NCBI RefSeq assembly: GCF_000718025.1 | Contig: NZ_JODS01000003.1 | Span: forward strand, 500,698-564,697 | Length of the DNA: 64,000 nt | DNA from: Kitasatospora purpeofusca | GTDB lineage: Bacteria; Actinomycetota; Actinomycetes; Streptomycetales; Streptomycetaceae | Direction of reading: 5' to 3' | Shown: positions 1 through 8,367 of the stretch, piece after piece | Layout of the letters: the number at the start of each line of letters is the position of its first letter | Position numbering within the stretch: position 1 is the stretch's first letter | The notes under the pieces: generated by a model | The model's database searches: none | What the model was told of the DNA's origin: nothing | Seen by the model: only the letters and a program-made list of their open reading frames with translations | Made by a program: the position numbers and the translations under genes

Positions 1-209
1 GAGAGCGAGACGGTGGCCGCGGCGGCCGGCCCGCTGGTCAGGCTGGCGGCCATGTTGGCCAGCGACTTGCGGCCGGGCGCCGCGAGCAGTCCCTGCAGAT
101 AGGCCCTGGCCCAGCGACGCTGGTCGGTCCGGCCCAGATGGGCGAAGACCTGCTCGGCGAACCGGGAGACGGCGGCTTCGCCGACCAGTGAGAGGGGTTG
201 CGCGTCCAT
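1..209 (-). CDS. IS701-like transposase, N-terminal part (cut by window edge)
   Basis: This is the first 69 codons of a minus-strand gene that runs off the left edge. It starts at ATG 209 with a GGGGAG Shine-Dalgarno sequence about nine bases upstream. The protein opens MDAQPLSLVGEAAVSRFAEQ and continues with an Arg/Ala-rich helix containing RWARAYLQGLL and GRKSLANMAA. That pattern resembles the N-terminal helical region of IS701-type DDE transposases, and of the transposase-like regulators found in streptomycete gene clusters. The catalytic DDE core lies outside the window, so activity cannot be judged. The family call is from motif memory only. Confidence 0.55.
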   Translation of the reverse strand, partial: MDAQPLSLVGEAAVSRFAEQVFAHLGRTDQRRWARAYLQGLLAAPGRKSLANMAASLTSGPAAAATVSL

Positions 210-627
210 GTGATGAGCTCCCCGGGGTGGTGTGGTGCCGTGAGGTGCCGTCCTCGGGAGGATAGTGAACGATCGCTTTGTTCCGACTCCCCTCCGCGCC
301 CCGGAACCGCTTTGGCGAATTCCGGTATCCCGGTGGCCGACGGCCGCGCAACGCACACGGTCAAATGTTCGGCACAGAAGGCCGGTTGAGCTCCACCCCC
401 GCCCCCGGACCTCCTCCGGAGCGGCCGCCATGCAGTGCGCCGGCGTCTCCAGACCGACCTCGTCCAGCACCGGCGCCACACCCCCGGGCCCGGCCGACCG
501 CCCACGGACAACCCCCGGATTCCCACCCCACACCCCGGCGACCACACCCCACGAGCCCGACCCCGCTCGGCCCGGCTCCGCCGGCCCACACCTCGTACGG
601 CCCGCCCCCTGGGCTGTCCCTGGATTC
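210..627. other. intergenic stretch, no gene seen
   Basis: These 418 bases lie between the 5' end of the transposase fragment and the 3' end of the first SRA-HNH gene. The open frames here are short, overlap on both strands and have no Shine-Dalgarno sequence or recognisable protein. The part near 200-260 probably holds the transposase promoter. From about 390 to 620 the sequence is proline-codon-like, C-rich low-complexity DNA. Confidence 0.5.
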
Positions 628-2019
628 CTATGTGTCACTGGGCCCGTGCCAGCCCAGCCCCGAGTAGTGCTCACGGTGATACGCGAGATGCTCCCGATCG
701 ACCTGATGGCCGGGAGCTTCGCGCAACTGCCCGATGACCGATCCCGAAGACCGGTCGGTAACGGTCAGATCGTCATCGATGATCAGCATGCCGAAATCAA
801 AAAGGGTGTGATGGTTGGGGCAGAGGCAGAGCACGTTGTCGGCAATGTCAGGCCCGTGGTGCGGGCGCCCGAGTCCCCGAATGTGAGCGGCCTCTGCATA
901 GGGGTAGGTCGGGGCGGTGAGACGCGTTCCGCACACCTGGCAGTGGAAGTCGTGCACCTTCTTGACGTAGTTCGCCACGGCAGTGCTCCGGACAATGCGC
1001 TGGGCCGTGGCCTCCACACGTGACGGCGTCTCGTTGCCGGCAGGCACGTCGAGTGTTGCGGCAGATCGGGCGGGCGTCGCAGGGCCGGTGAGCTGAACGA
1101 GCCGGAAGCGCCAGACGAGGTATCCGGAACGCCCCTGTTCGGACCAGTAGTCCTCGACCCGGAAGAGCCCGTCGTAGCGGTAGTGCCGTGCCGACGAGCT
1201 GCCTTTCCGCTCCTTCTCCGCGCGAATGACGCGCACCGGGGCACCTGTGGCGAGACTGGTGACCAGGGCAGCATTGCCCAGAGTGAGCTTCTGGTCGCGG
1301 ACCTGCTGACCGGAGCCGGGGTCGCGCCCACCCTGCCCGGTGTAAATGAGGATGTCGCCGTAGTCTTCGTCGTCCTCGTAGCCGCCGGACACGACTATGG
1401 ACTCCGCCCCACTGTCCTTCGTGCCGCAGATTCCCGCTTGAAGTGGCCGGTGGACCCGCGCCTCGGCGAGCTCCTTCCGGTTCGGGAAGGTCTGGCCGTC
1501 GCTGACACCGGGGACTGCCCCGAAGCCGTCGAAGACAGCGGTGCCCCTGTGGATCTGCTGCAGGAGATCTTCGGGCTTGGAGGATTCGAAGAAACGATCC
1601 GTCAGTCTGTCGACGACCTGCTGTCGTGCGACGGGGTCGGTCGCCATGAGGGTGTGGAACGACTCGGTGAGGCCGCCCTGCGGATTCTGTTCCAGAAGCC
1701 AGTTCTTCAACTGCGAGCCACGAGCCGTCGGGACGTCGCCGTCAACGTCCTTGAGCTCCCAGAGGCTCGATCGACTCAATGCAACGAACGGGTACTCCGG
1801 TGAGGGGTCCGAGCCGTGGCGTCCATAGCGCTTCAGCAACTGGTGGAGCTCACCCTGTACCTCGCTCCACGACGCCAATCGCGGCTGGCCGGTGGCTGCC
1901 CGCGCGACGGCCCACAGCAGGGTGATCGGTTGGTGAAGTGCCGGCTTGCCGGAGGATCGGTCGACACGGAGGGCATCTATCGCAGCGCAGAACTCGTCAC
2001 CGGGACGTGCCGGCACCAT
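628..2019 (-). CDS. Type IV restriction endonuclease: SBD-like + SRA + HNH (ScoMcrA-like)
   Basis: This 463-residue protein has three parts. Residues ~20-160 resemble the sulfur-binding domain of ScoMcrA (LHQPITLLWAVAR, then YPFVAL at 76-81, which keeps the Tyr-Pro-x-x-Ala pattern of the phosphorothioate pocket). Residues ~185-330 are an SRA/YDG domain (GICGTK, GGYEDDEDYGD, YRYDGLFRV). The C-terminus is an HNH nuclease (CQVC, AAHIRGLG, DNVLCLCPNHH). Enzymes of this design cut DNA carrying modified cytosine and/or phosphorothioate and act as a barrier to modified foreign DNA. I chose ATG 2019 because AGGAGAG sits five bases upstream; the longer frame to 2046 lacks one. It neighbours a second SRA-HNH gene and a tRNA-linked integrase remnant. 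The domain order is clear; the sulfur specificity is inferred. Confidence 0.82.
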   Translation of the reverse strand: MVPARPGDEFCAAIDALRVDRSSGKPALHQPITLLWAVARAATGQPRLASWSEVQGELHQLLKRYGRHGSDPSPEYPFVALSRSSLWELKDVDGDVPTARGSQLKNWLLEQNPQGGLTESFHTLMATDPVARQQVVDRLTDRFFESSKPEDLLQQIHRGTAVFDGFGAVPGVSDGQTFPNRKELAEARVHRPLQAGICGTKDSGAESIVVSGGYEDDEDYGDILIYTGQGGRDPGSGQQVRDQKLTLGNAALVTSLATGAPVRVIRAEKERKGSSSARHYRYDGLFRVEDYWSEQGRSGYLVWRFRLVQLTGPATPARSAATLDVPAGNETPSRVEATAQRIVRSTAVANYVKKVHDFHCQVCGTRLTAPTYPYAEAAHIRGLGRPHHGPDIADNVLCLCPNHHTLFDFGMLIIDDDLTVTDRSSGSVIGQLREAPGHQVDREHLAYHREHYSGLGWHGPSDT

Positions 2020-2087
2020 GGGACTCTCCTGTCGGTAGGCGATCATCGCGTGATGAAAAGGATTGGATGATCACAGGCCGTGGGTGA

Positions 2088-2262
2088 CCTGTTGGCTCAG
2101 AATCTTGAGGGTTGCTCACTCGGGTCGGTCATCCAGGTCGGCACTCAGAACGCCGGAGGGCCTGTCGGTCTCTCCGACAGGCCCTCCGGACCGGGTCGGG
2201 ACGGCTGGCTGCAAACCCATGGCCGCTTCGTTCCGAAGCCGGTCCGGCACTGCTCAGCCGGA
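2088..2262. repeat. decayed copy of integrase end, hairpin and tRNA-Pro
   Basis: This stretch aligns with 3425-3594. Both begin CCTGTT, then share CAG-ATC-TGAGG, TCACTC, a GAACGCC/AAACGCC joint, and a long perfect hairpin around GGGCCT-TCGG. Both end in a tRNA-like tail: GGGTCGGG, CAAACCCATGGCC, CTTCGTTCCGAAG here, against GGGTCGGGG, GAACCCACGGCC, CTTCGTCCCGAACGAAG in the intact tRNA-Pro. The anticodon arm is recognisable but acceptor and T arms no longer pair, so it is not a working tRNA. It reads as an old attachment-site duplication. Confidence 0.65.
2153..2189. terminator. inverted repeat, probable terminator (decayed copy)
   Basis: The arms CCGGAGGGCCTGTCGG and CCGACAGGCCCTCCGG pair perfectly around a five-base loop. 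It lies between the 3' end of the second SRA-HNH gene and the 5' end of the first, and is nearly the same as the hairpin next to the intact tRNA-Pro. It probably ends the minus-strand transcript of the second SRA-HNH gene. Confidence 0.6.
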
Positions 2263-2267
2263 GCCCC

Positions 2268-3176
2268 TCACTGACGCCAGCGCTCGCGTTGCTGGCGCAC
2301 GCAGTTGAGGTCGATCTTGTGCTGGGGGTGGGTGCGGAGGGGCCCTATCGCGATGCCTCCCTTGATGACGATGAGGTCGTCAGTCAAGACGATGGCGCCT
2401 GCGTCAAGCATGACGTGGCAGTTCGGGCAGAGGCAGAGAACGTTCGCGGCGATGTCAGGCCCGTTGTGAGGACTGCCAAGCGCTTGGATGTGGGCGCCCT
2501 CGCTGTAGCTGCCGCCGGGGACCTCGATGCGCAACGCGCAAACCTGGCACCGGTTGTCGTGCCAGGCCTTGACCTGTCGCTTCACGGCGCTGCTACGGAC
2601 GATGCGCTGCACTGTACTGGTGGTCCGGTCGGGTGTTTCGTTTCCGGCGGCGGGCTGGTCGGGGTCGTCGTCGAACGGGAGTTCGTCGACCGCGGGCAGG
2701 TCTGCCTCGTCTGCAGGAGCGGGGATCGGCGTGCCCTCACAGGCTTCCAGGCGGAACTGCCAGATCAAGTGACCGTCGATGCCGAGCTTGCTGCCGTACC
2801 CCGTGACGCGAAACAGTCCGTCGTACCGGTAACCCGTCTTGGGCGCGTACTTGGAGTCCTTGTGCGCCCCGCGCAGCACTCGGACGAGAAGCCCTTCCAG
2901 GTAGCTGGTGACCAGGGCGGCGTTCCCGGGGTCGTCCAGAGTTTGGTCGGCAACCTGGTTCTTCGACGAGTCCTGTCCACCATGGCCGGTGTAGACCACT
3001 ACGTCCCCGTAGTCCTCGTCGTCCTTGTAGCCACCGGAGAGGACGATCGACTCGGCGCCGGTCGCCTTCGTGCCGCAGATGCCGGCCTGTGGCGGACGGT
3101 GCACTCCCGCCTCGTGGGCCAAACGGCGGGTGCTGAACTCCTGGCCGACGTAAGCGTCGGGCGGCTCGCCAATCAT
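2268..3176 (-). CDS. SRA-HNH endonuclease without the sulfur-binding domain
   Basis: This 302-residue protein has an SRA/YDG domain at ~20-165 (GICGTK, GGYKDDEDYGDVVVYTG, YRYDGLFRV) and a C-terminal HNH domain (CQVC, EGAHIQALG, ANVLCLCPNCH). The SRA part is closely similar to that of the gene just downstream, so the two look like diverged paralogues. This one starts directly with the MIGEPPDAYVGQEF segment that commonly opens SRA-HNH proteins. I chose ATG 3176 with GAGG eight bases upstream; the frame extends to 3374, but that extension is antisense to the integrase remnant. The likely role is restriction of modified cytosine DNA. An acidic linker (about DELPFDDDPD) separates the two domains. 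Its position between two tRNA-Pro-like ends suggests it was cargo of an integrated element. Confidence 0.8.
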   Translation of the reverse strand: MIGEPPDAYVGQEFSTRRLAHEAGVHRPPQAGICGTKATGAESIVLSGGYKDDEDYGDVVVYTGHGGQDSSKNQVADQTLDDPGNAALVTSYLEGLLVRVLRGAHKDSKYAPKTGYRYDGLFRVTGYGSKLGIDGHLIWQFRLEACEGTPIPAPADEADLPAVDELPFDDDPDQPAAGNETPDRTTSTVQRIVRSSAVKRQVKAWHDNRCQVCALRIEVPGGSYSEGAHIQALGSPHNGPDIAANVLCLCPNCHVMLDAGAIVLTDDLIVIKGGIAIGPLRTHPQHKIDLNCVRQQRERWRQ

Positions 3177-3260
3177 GCGTCCAGCCTCGCACAGCGTGAC
3201 GACAACCTGCCGGCGATTAAATCCGCGCACGGAGGAGGGCCGTCGTCCGCCGGTCGGGCC

Positions 3261-3442
3261 CCTCGTGAACTGCGCCACAGCTTCGTGTCCGCGCTCTCGG
3301 ACAGCGGCGTGCCCCTGGAAGAGATCTCTCGCTTGATCGGCCACTCCAGTACGGCAGTCACCGAAGAGGTCCACCGCCGCCGGATCCGCGCGATGATCCG
3401 GACCGGGGCAACGGTCATGTACGACCTGTTCTCCCAGGATCC
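3261..3442 (+). pseudogene. tyrosine integrase C-terminal remnant
   Basis: One plus-strand frame reads PRELRHSFVSALSDSGVPLE followed by EISRLIGHSS and TAVTEEVHRRRIR, ending near MYDLF. This is the C-terminal catalytic block of an actinobacterial integrative-element integrase. The position normally holding the nucleophilic tyrosine (VYRHQ in relatives) reads VHRRR, and nothing upstream in frame resembles the rest of the enzyme, so it is inactive. It lies just before the tRNA-Pro, where int sits in pSAM2-type elements that use tRNA-Pro. The 5' boundary is approximate; homology may begin slightly earlier. Confidence 0.75.
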
Positions 3443-3476
3443 TGAGGCTTGGTCACTCAGGTGGGTACGCAAAACG

Positions 3477-3514
3477 CCAGAGGGCCTATCGGATCTCTCC
3501 GATAGGCCCTCTGG
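3477..3514. terminator. perfect 16-bp hairpin beside tRNA-Pro
   Basis: The arms CCAGAGGGCCTATCGG and CCGATAGGCCCTCTGG pair perfectly around ATCTCT. It lies seven bases beyond the tRNA 3' end and just after the integrase remnant, so it could end transcription of both. A near copy lies at 2153-2189. Confidence 0.75.
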
Positions 3515-3520
3515 ACTGGG

Positions 3521-3594
<74 letters not shown>

Positions 3595-3635
3595 GTCTTT
3601 CTGTTTGTCGCTCCGTCTCCTTCGCGACGAGTAGA

Positions 3636-3641
3636 ACTCTA
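3636..3641 (-). promoter_or_regulatory. possible -10 element of tRNA-Pro
   Basis: On the minus strand TAGAGT lies about 42 bases upstream of the tRNA. A poor -35 (TTTCGT) sits 18 bases further up. This is a weak pattern call only. Confidence 0.25.
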
Positions 3642-3695
3642 CCGGACGCTCGCCGAGAGACGAAATCCGGTTTCTCGGCGAGCGGGGCGGGTGGG

Positions 3696-4640
3696 TCAGT
3701 GGGGGGTCGGGGTGAGGGTGAGGAGGGTGGCTTCAGGGGGGCAGGCGAAGCGGACGGGGGTGTAGCGGTTGGTGCCGCAGCCGGCCGAGACGTGGAGGTA
3801 GGAGCGGCGGCCGCCGGCCTGGTGGGTGGAGAGGCCCTTGACCCGCTTGGCGTCGAGGTCGCAGTTGGTGACCAGGGCGCCGTAGAAGGGGACGCAGAGC
3901 TGGCCGCCGTGGGTGTGGCCGGCCAGGATCAGGGGGTAGCGGTCGGCGGTGAAGGCGTCGAGGACCCGAAGGTACGGGGCGTGCACGACGGCGAGGGAGA
4001 GGTCGGCGTCGGGGGAGGGGCCGCCGGCGACCTCGCTGTAGCGGTCGCGCCGGATGTGGGGGTCGTCCAGGCCGGTGAACTCCAGGTCGAGGCCGGCGAC
4101 GGTGAGGCGGCCCCGGGTGTTGGTGAGGTCGAGCCAGCCGGCGGCGTCGAAGGCGTCGCGGAGCTTCTCCCAGGGGTTGTGGACGGCGCCGGTGATGCCG
4201 CGGCGGGCGGTGCCGTCGGCGTTGTTCATGCCGTGGCTGCCGGTGCGCATGGCCTGGAGGTAGCGGGCGGGGTTCTTGCGGGCGGGGCCGTAGTAGTCGT
4301 TGGACCCGAAGACGTAGACGCCGGGGAAGTCCATCAGTGGGCCGAGCGCGTCCAGGGTGGCGGGGACGCCCTCCGGGTCGGAGAGGTTGTCGCCGGTGTT
4401 GACCACCAGGTCGGGCCGGAGGCCGGCGAGGCTCTGCAGCCAGCGCTGCTTCCTGCCCTGGCCGCTCACCATGTGGATGTCGGAGACCTGCAGTACCCGG
4501 ATGGGTCGGGCGCCTCGGGGGAGGACCGGGACCTCGACCCGGCGGAGGCGGAAGGAACGGACCTCGTACCCAACGGAGTAGGCGAGGCAGGCGGCGCCGG
4601 TGGCGGCGATTCCGAGGGGAACGGAGTACAGCGGTCGCAT
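3696..4640 (-). CDS. metallophosphoesterase, membrane-anchored YkuE-like
   Basis: This 314-residue protein has an N-terminal hydrophobic segment (~8-26) and a calcineurin-like phosphoesterase domain. The metal-binding signatures are visible: SDIH (first block), NTGDN (second), GSND, and GHTHGG near residue 240. Such proteins hydrolyse phosphoesters using a two-metal centre; membrane-anchored relatives act on lipid or nucleotide substrates, but the substrate here is unknown. The start lies about 65 bases from the 3' end of the CGNR gene on the same strand, so they may be cotranscribed. About 100 bases separate its 3' end from tRNA-Pro. Confidence 0.85.
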   Translation of the reverse strand: MRPLYSVPLGIAATGAACLAYSVGYEVRSFRLRRVEVPVLPRGARPIRVLQVSDIHMVSGQGRKQRWLQSLAGLRPDLVVNTGDNLSDPEGVPATLDALGPLMDFPGVYVFGSNDYYGPARKNPARYLQAMRTGSHGMNNADGTARRGITGAVHNPWEKLRDAFDAAGWLDLTNTRGRLTVAGLDLEFTGLDDPHIRRDRYSEVAGGPSPDADLSLAVVHAPYLRVLDAFTADRYPLILAGHTHGGQLCVPFYGALVTNCDLDAKRVKGLSTHQAGGRRSYLHVSAGCGTNRYTPVRFACPPEATLLTLTPTPH

Positions 4641-4706
4641 CGGTCCATGCTCTCAGACGGCGGATCAGCAGGTGAACTGTCGGGGTGCGCCCGGGGACAC
4701 GTCCGG

Positions 4707-5321
4707 TCACCCCTCGGGTCGTTCGCGCCGGGCGCGCAGGGCCCGGACCTTGTGGCGGTTGCCGCAGCGCTCCATCGAGCACCAGCGCCGTCGGCCCGGT
4801 CGCGAGGTGTCGACGAAGAGCAGCTGGCAGTCGTCGGCGCCGCATTCGCGGATCCGGTCCGCGTACGGGCCGGTGAACAGGGCGATGGCGTCGCGGGCGA
4901 GGGTGGAGGCGAGCTGGTCGCCGTCGCCGGGCAGGGGCGGCGCCGCGGTGCCGTCGGGGGCGATCTGCGGGGCGAGCGGCGGCCGGGCGGCGGCGCGGTT
5001 GAGCACCGTGTGGTCGGCGGGATCGGCGGGGGCGCGGCCACCGCTCGCGCGGGCCGCGGTGAGGCGCCGGAGGGCGTCCCGCAGGGTGCGGACGGCGGCC
5101 AGTTGGTCGTCGCTGATCCGGACGGCGTCCGCCGGCAGGCCGAGCCGGGACTGTCCGAGCCACTCCAGCAGGCCGGACGGCCGGTGCAGGATCTCGTACC
5201 GGGCGTAGGGGCCGGGGCCGCCGGTGGGCAGCAGTTCCAGGCAGAGCGCGCCCGGGTCGAAGTGGAAGCGTGCTCCGCCGGGGTAGTGCAGGACCAGACC
5301 GGGGCTTCGCTCGTCCGTCAT
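4707..5321 (-). CDS. CGNR zinc-finger protein, putative transcription regulator
   Basis: The 204-residue protein has an ABATE-like N-terminal domain (start MTDERSPGLVLHYPGG, then LCLELL) and a C-terminal CGNR zinc finger. The finger ligands are visible as REC...DDCQLLFVDTSR then WCSMERCGNRHKVR. This family is assumed to bind DNA through the finger and a small ligand through the N-terminal domain. It is divergent from the yqeY-like gene, with 111 bases between the starts that probably hold both promoters. Its target is not evident from the sequence. Confidence 0.85.
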   Translation of the reverse strand: MTDERSPGLVLHYPGGARFHFDPGALCLELLPTGGPGPYARYEILHRPSGLLEWLGQSRLGLPADAVRISDDQLAAVRTLRDALRRLTAARASGGRAPADPADHTVLNRAAARPPLAPQIAPDGTAAPPLPGDGDQLASTLARDAIALFTGPYADRIRECGADDCQLLFVDTSRPGRRRWCSMERCGNRHKVRALRARRERPEG

Positions 5322-5432
5322 GTAACCAGTTTAAGAGGTTATCGATGGTGAGGGAAGGGCGCAGGGGAGGGGGAGCGGACGGGCGGCGTTAATGGTGGGC
5401 ACCGGAACGTGGCAGGTGGGAGACTCGGGGCC

Positions 5433-5888
5433 ATGACGACGCTCAAGGAGCAGCTGCACCAGGACCTGACGGCTGCCATCAGGGACCGGGACGAGCTGCG
5501 CTCGTCCACCATCCGGCTCACGCTGTCGGCCGTCACCAGCGAGGAGGTGGCGGGGAAGACGAAGCGCGAGCTCTCCGACGCCGAGGTGCTCAAGGTGATC
5601 GGCCGGGAGGCGAAGAAGCGCCGGGAGGCCGCGGAGGCGTTCGACAACGCCGGCCGGGTCGAGCAGGCCGCCCGTGAGGTGGCCGAGGGCGAGGTGCTGG
5701 CGGGTTACCTGCCGAAGCAGCTTTCCGACGACGAGCTGACGGCCATCGTGGCCGCCGCCGTCGCCGAGAGCGGCGCGGTCGGTCCGCAGGGCATGGGCGC
5801 CGTGATGAAGCTGGTGCGGCCGAAGGTCGACGGCCTGGCCGAGGGCGGCCGGGTGGCCGCCGCGGTGAAGTCCGCCCTCGCCGGCTGA
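5433..5888 (+). CDS. GatB/YqeY domain protein
   Basis: This 151-residue protein is a complete YqeY-family member, with helical repeats (MTTLKEQLHQDLTAAIRDRD, SEEVAGKTKRELSDAEVLKV) and the C-terminal QGMGAVMKLVRPKVDG block. The family resembles the tail of the GatB amidotransferase subunit and is thought to bind tRNA or aminoacyl-tRNA-related substrates; its exact role is unknown. I chose ATG 5433 rather than GTG 5409 because relatives begin with this MTTLKE-type segment. It ends just before a strong bidirectional terminator shared with the PBP gene. Confidence 0.88.
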   Translation: MTTLKEQLHQDLTAAIRDRDELRSSTIRLTLSAVTSEEVAGKTKRELSDAEVLKVIGREAKKRREAAEAFDNAGRVEQAAREVAEGEVLAGYLPKQLSDDELTAIVAAAVAESGAVGPQGMGAVMKLVRPKVDGLAEGGRVAAAVKSALAG

Positions 5889-5930
5889 CCGGTCCGCTGA
5901 GCGGCGCCAGGGCAAGGGCAAAGCGGAGAA

Positions 5931-5989
5931 CGAAGAAAAGAGGGGCGCCCCCCGAGCGAGATGCTCGGGGGGCGCCCCTCTTTTCTTCG
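5931..5989. terminator. bidirectional Rho-independent terminator
   Basis: A perfect 27-bp stem (CGAAGAAAAGAGGGGCGCCC and the rest) surrounds a five-base loop GAGAT. On either strand the GC stem is followed by a run ending TCTTTTCTTC, so it can stop both convergent genes, the YqeY protein (+) and the PBP (-). Confidence 0.93.
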
Positions 5990-6018
5990 TCCTGCCGGAG
6001 GCCGCGAGGGCCGGCCGC

Positions 6019-8367
6019 TCAGTGGTGGCCGCGCCCGTTCCCGCCGCCGTCGTTCCCGCCGATGACCCCCGGCGGGAAGGTGAACCCGCCGCCGATCAGG
6101 CCGCCGGCGTTGGTGCCGGGGGCGCCGGGGTTGCCGGCCGGGGGCGGCGGGTTGCCGCCCGCGTTCGGGTCGCCGCCCGCGGGGGGCGTGGCCGGGGCGG
6201 TCGCGCCCGGGGTGGCGTTCGGGTCCGGCTTGGGGGCCGGGTCCGGGATGTCGATGGTCTGGAAGGTCTCCTTCGGGGAGCCCTTCAGCGCCGCGTCCAT
6301 GGCCATCTTCCAGATCGGGCCGGGGCCGGTGGCACCGAAGACGCCGTCGGCACCGTAGTAGGTCTCGCCGATCTTCATGTTCTTCATCTCGACGCCGCCG
6401 GTGGGGCCGCCGATCCAGACCGCGGTGGCGAGCTGCGGGGTGTAGCCGCTGAACCAGGCGGCCTTCTTCTTGTCGGTGGTACCGGTCTTGCCGGCGATCT
6501 GGCGACCGTCCTCCAGGCCGAGGGTGGCGCCGGTGCCCTTCTCGGTCACATTGAGCAGGACGGTGTTCAGCGCGTCGGCGGTCTGCTCGGAGAAGGCCTG
6601 GGTGCAGGCGGTCTGCGGGACCTTGATGTCCTTGCCGTCGACCGTGCTGATCTTGTTGATCGCGATCGGCGTGCAGTGCTTGCCGCGGGCGGCGAAGGTC
6701 GCGTAGACGTTCGCCATGGTCAGCGGCGACATCTCCTTGGTGCCCAGGGTGATCGAGGGCACCACGTCCAGCTTGGCGCCGGAGGCGGTGGTGGTGATGT
6801 TGAGCTTGTCGAGCATCTGCTTGACGGGGCAGAGCCCCATGTCCTGCTCCATCTGAACGAAGTAGGTGTTGACCGAGAGGGCCATCGCCTGCTTCAGCTC
6901 GTAGGGGCCGACCTCGCTCTTGCTCTCGTTCGGGACGTATCGCTCGTTGCCCTTGTAGGTGTTCTTCCAGGTGCCTTCGCAGGTCTTCATCGTCGGCCAC
7001 TCGATGCGGTTCTCGGACGGGTACGGCTTGGTGGGCGCCATCCCGTTCTCGAGCGCGGCCGCGGCGATGATCGGCTTGAAGGTCGAGCCGGGCTGGAATC
7101 CGTTGCCGCCGCCCATCGCCGCGTCGACGTTGAGGTTGACGACGGTCTGGTTCTTGGACGGCTCCAGGCCGTACGAGCGGGTCTGGGCCATCGCCAGGAT
7201 CTTGCCGGTGCCCGGCTCCATCATGGTGGCGGCGGCCGACACCGGGTCGGTGACCTTGACCTTGCCGGTGACCGCGGCCTGGGCGGCGGCCTGCTTGTCC
7301 GGGTCGAGGGTGGTGTAGATGTTCAGACCGCCCTGGTCCCAGAACTTCTTCCGCTCGGCGGCGTTCTTGCCGAAGGCCGGGTCCTGCTTGACCACGTGCC
7401 GGACGTAGTCGCAGAAGAAGCCCATGCCCGCCTGGGCGGTGATGCAGCCGTTCTGCGGGTCCTTGTACTTCAGGCCCAGCGGGGCGGCCTTGGCCTCCTT
7501 GGCCTGGTCCGCGGTGACGTGCTTGTTCTCGACCATCTTGTCGATCACGGTGTTGCGCCGCTTCACCGCGTTGTCCGGGAAGCGCACCGGGTCGTACTGG
7601 GACGGGTTCTGCACCAGGCCGGCCAGGGTCGCGGCCTCGGCGATGGTGAGGTCCTTGTTGCTCTTGCTGAAGTACCGCTGGGAGGCGGCTTCGATCCCGT
7701 AGGCCTGGTGACCGTAGAAGGTGATGTTCAGGTAGTTGGTGAGGATCTGGTCCTTGGTCAGATCCTCCTCCAGCTTGATCGCGACCTTCAGCTCCTGGAT
7801 CTTGCGGCCCAGGGTCTTGCGCTGGGCCTCCAGGACGGCGGCCTGGTCGTCGCCGGCCTTCTCGACGTTGACGTTCTTCACGTACTGCTGGGTCAGCGTC
7901 GAGGCGCCCTGGGAGGCGGTGCCGCTCTCCGCGTTCTTGCTGATCGCGCGGAGCACGCCCTTGAGGTCGACGGCGCCGTGGTCGTAGAAGCGGGCGTCCT
8001 CGATGTCGACCTGCGCCTGGCGCATGTAAGGGGACATCTGGTCGGCGGTGAGGACGGTGCGGTCGCGCTCGTAGACCTTGGCGATCAGCCCGCCCTTGGC
8101 GTCGAAGATCTGGGTCGCCTGGGTGAGCGGCGGCGTCTTGAAGTCGTCCGGGATGTTGGAGAAGCCCTCCGCCGTGTTCTTGGCGGTCAGGCCGAGCGCG
8201 CCGACGGCGGGCAGGGCCATGCCTGCCAGCAGTACTCCGGACAGCACGCTGACCCCCAGGAACTTCACTCCGTGTCCCGCGTAGTCGAGCGGTGACCCGC
8301 GGCGCTTGCCGCGCGGAGCTCCGGTGTTGCCTGGGGGCTGGGGTGCCTGGGGGCGCTTCGGTGCCAT
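6019..8367 (-). CDS. class A penicillin-binding protein (transglycosylase/transpeptidase)
   Basis: This 782-residue bifunctional peptidoglycan synthase has a basic cytoplasmic tail and one transmembrane segment (~30-55). A GT51 glycosyltransferase domain follows (IEDARFYDHG, GASTLTQQYVKN). The transpeptidase domain carries its active motifs: GSTFKP (SxxK, ~427), SVN (~498) and KTGTT (~627). The tail is a Pro/Gly/Asn-rich stretch ending in GGNGRGHH. It polymerises and cross-links cell-wall glycan outside the membrane. I chose ATG 8367 (MAPKRPQ); upstream codons to 8466 lack family similarity. It diverges from wblA with a long regulatory gap, an arrangement I recall as conserved in Streptomyces. 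Confidence 0.93.
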   Translation of the reverse strand: MAPKRPQAPQPPGNTGAPRGKRRGSPLDYAGHGVKFLGVSVLSGVLLAGMALPAVGALGLTAKNTAEGFSNIPDDFKTPPLTQATQIFDAKGGLIAKVYERDRTVLTADQMSPYMRQAQVDIEDARFYDHGAVDLKGVLRAISKNAESGTASQGASTLTQQYVKNVNVEKAGDDQAAVLEAQRKTLGRKIQELKVAIKLEEDLTKDQILTNYLNITFYGHQAYGIEAASQRYFSKSNKDLTIAEAATLAGLVQNPSQYDPVRFPDNAVKRRNTVIDKMVENKHVTADQAKEAKAAPLGLKYKDPQNGCITAQAGMGFFCDYVRHVVKQDPAFGKNAAERKKFWDQGGLNIYTTLDPDKQAAAQAAVTGKVKVTDPVSAAATMMEPGTGKILAMAQTRSYGLEPSKNQTVVNLNVDAAMGGGNGFQPGSTFKPIIAAAALENGMAPTKPYPSENRIEWPTMKTCEGTWKNTYKGNERYVPNESKSEVGPYELKQAMALSVNTYFVQMEQDMGLCPVKQMLDKLNITTTASGAKLDVVPSITLGTKEMSPLTMANVYATFAARGKHCTPIAINKISTVDGKDIKVPQTACTQAFSEQTADALNTVLLNVTEKGTGATLGLEDGRQIAGKTGTTDKKKAAWFSGYTPQLATAVWIGGPTGGVEMKNMKIGETYYGADGVFGATGPGPIWKMAMDAALKGSPKETFQTIDIPDPAPKPDPNATPGATAPATPPAGGDPNAGGNPPPPAGNPGAPGTNAGGLIGGGFTFPPGVIGGNDGGGNGRGHH

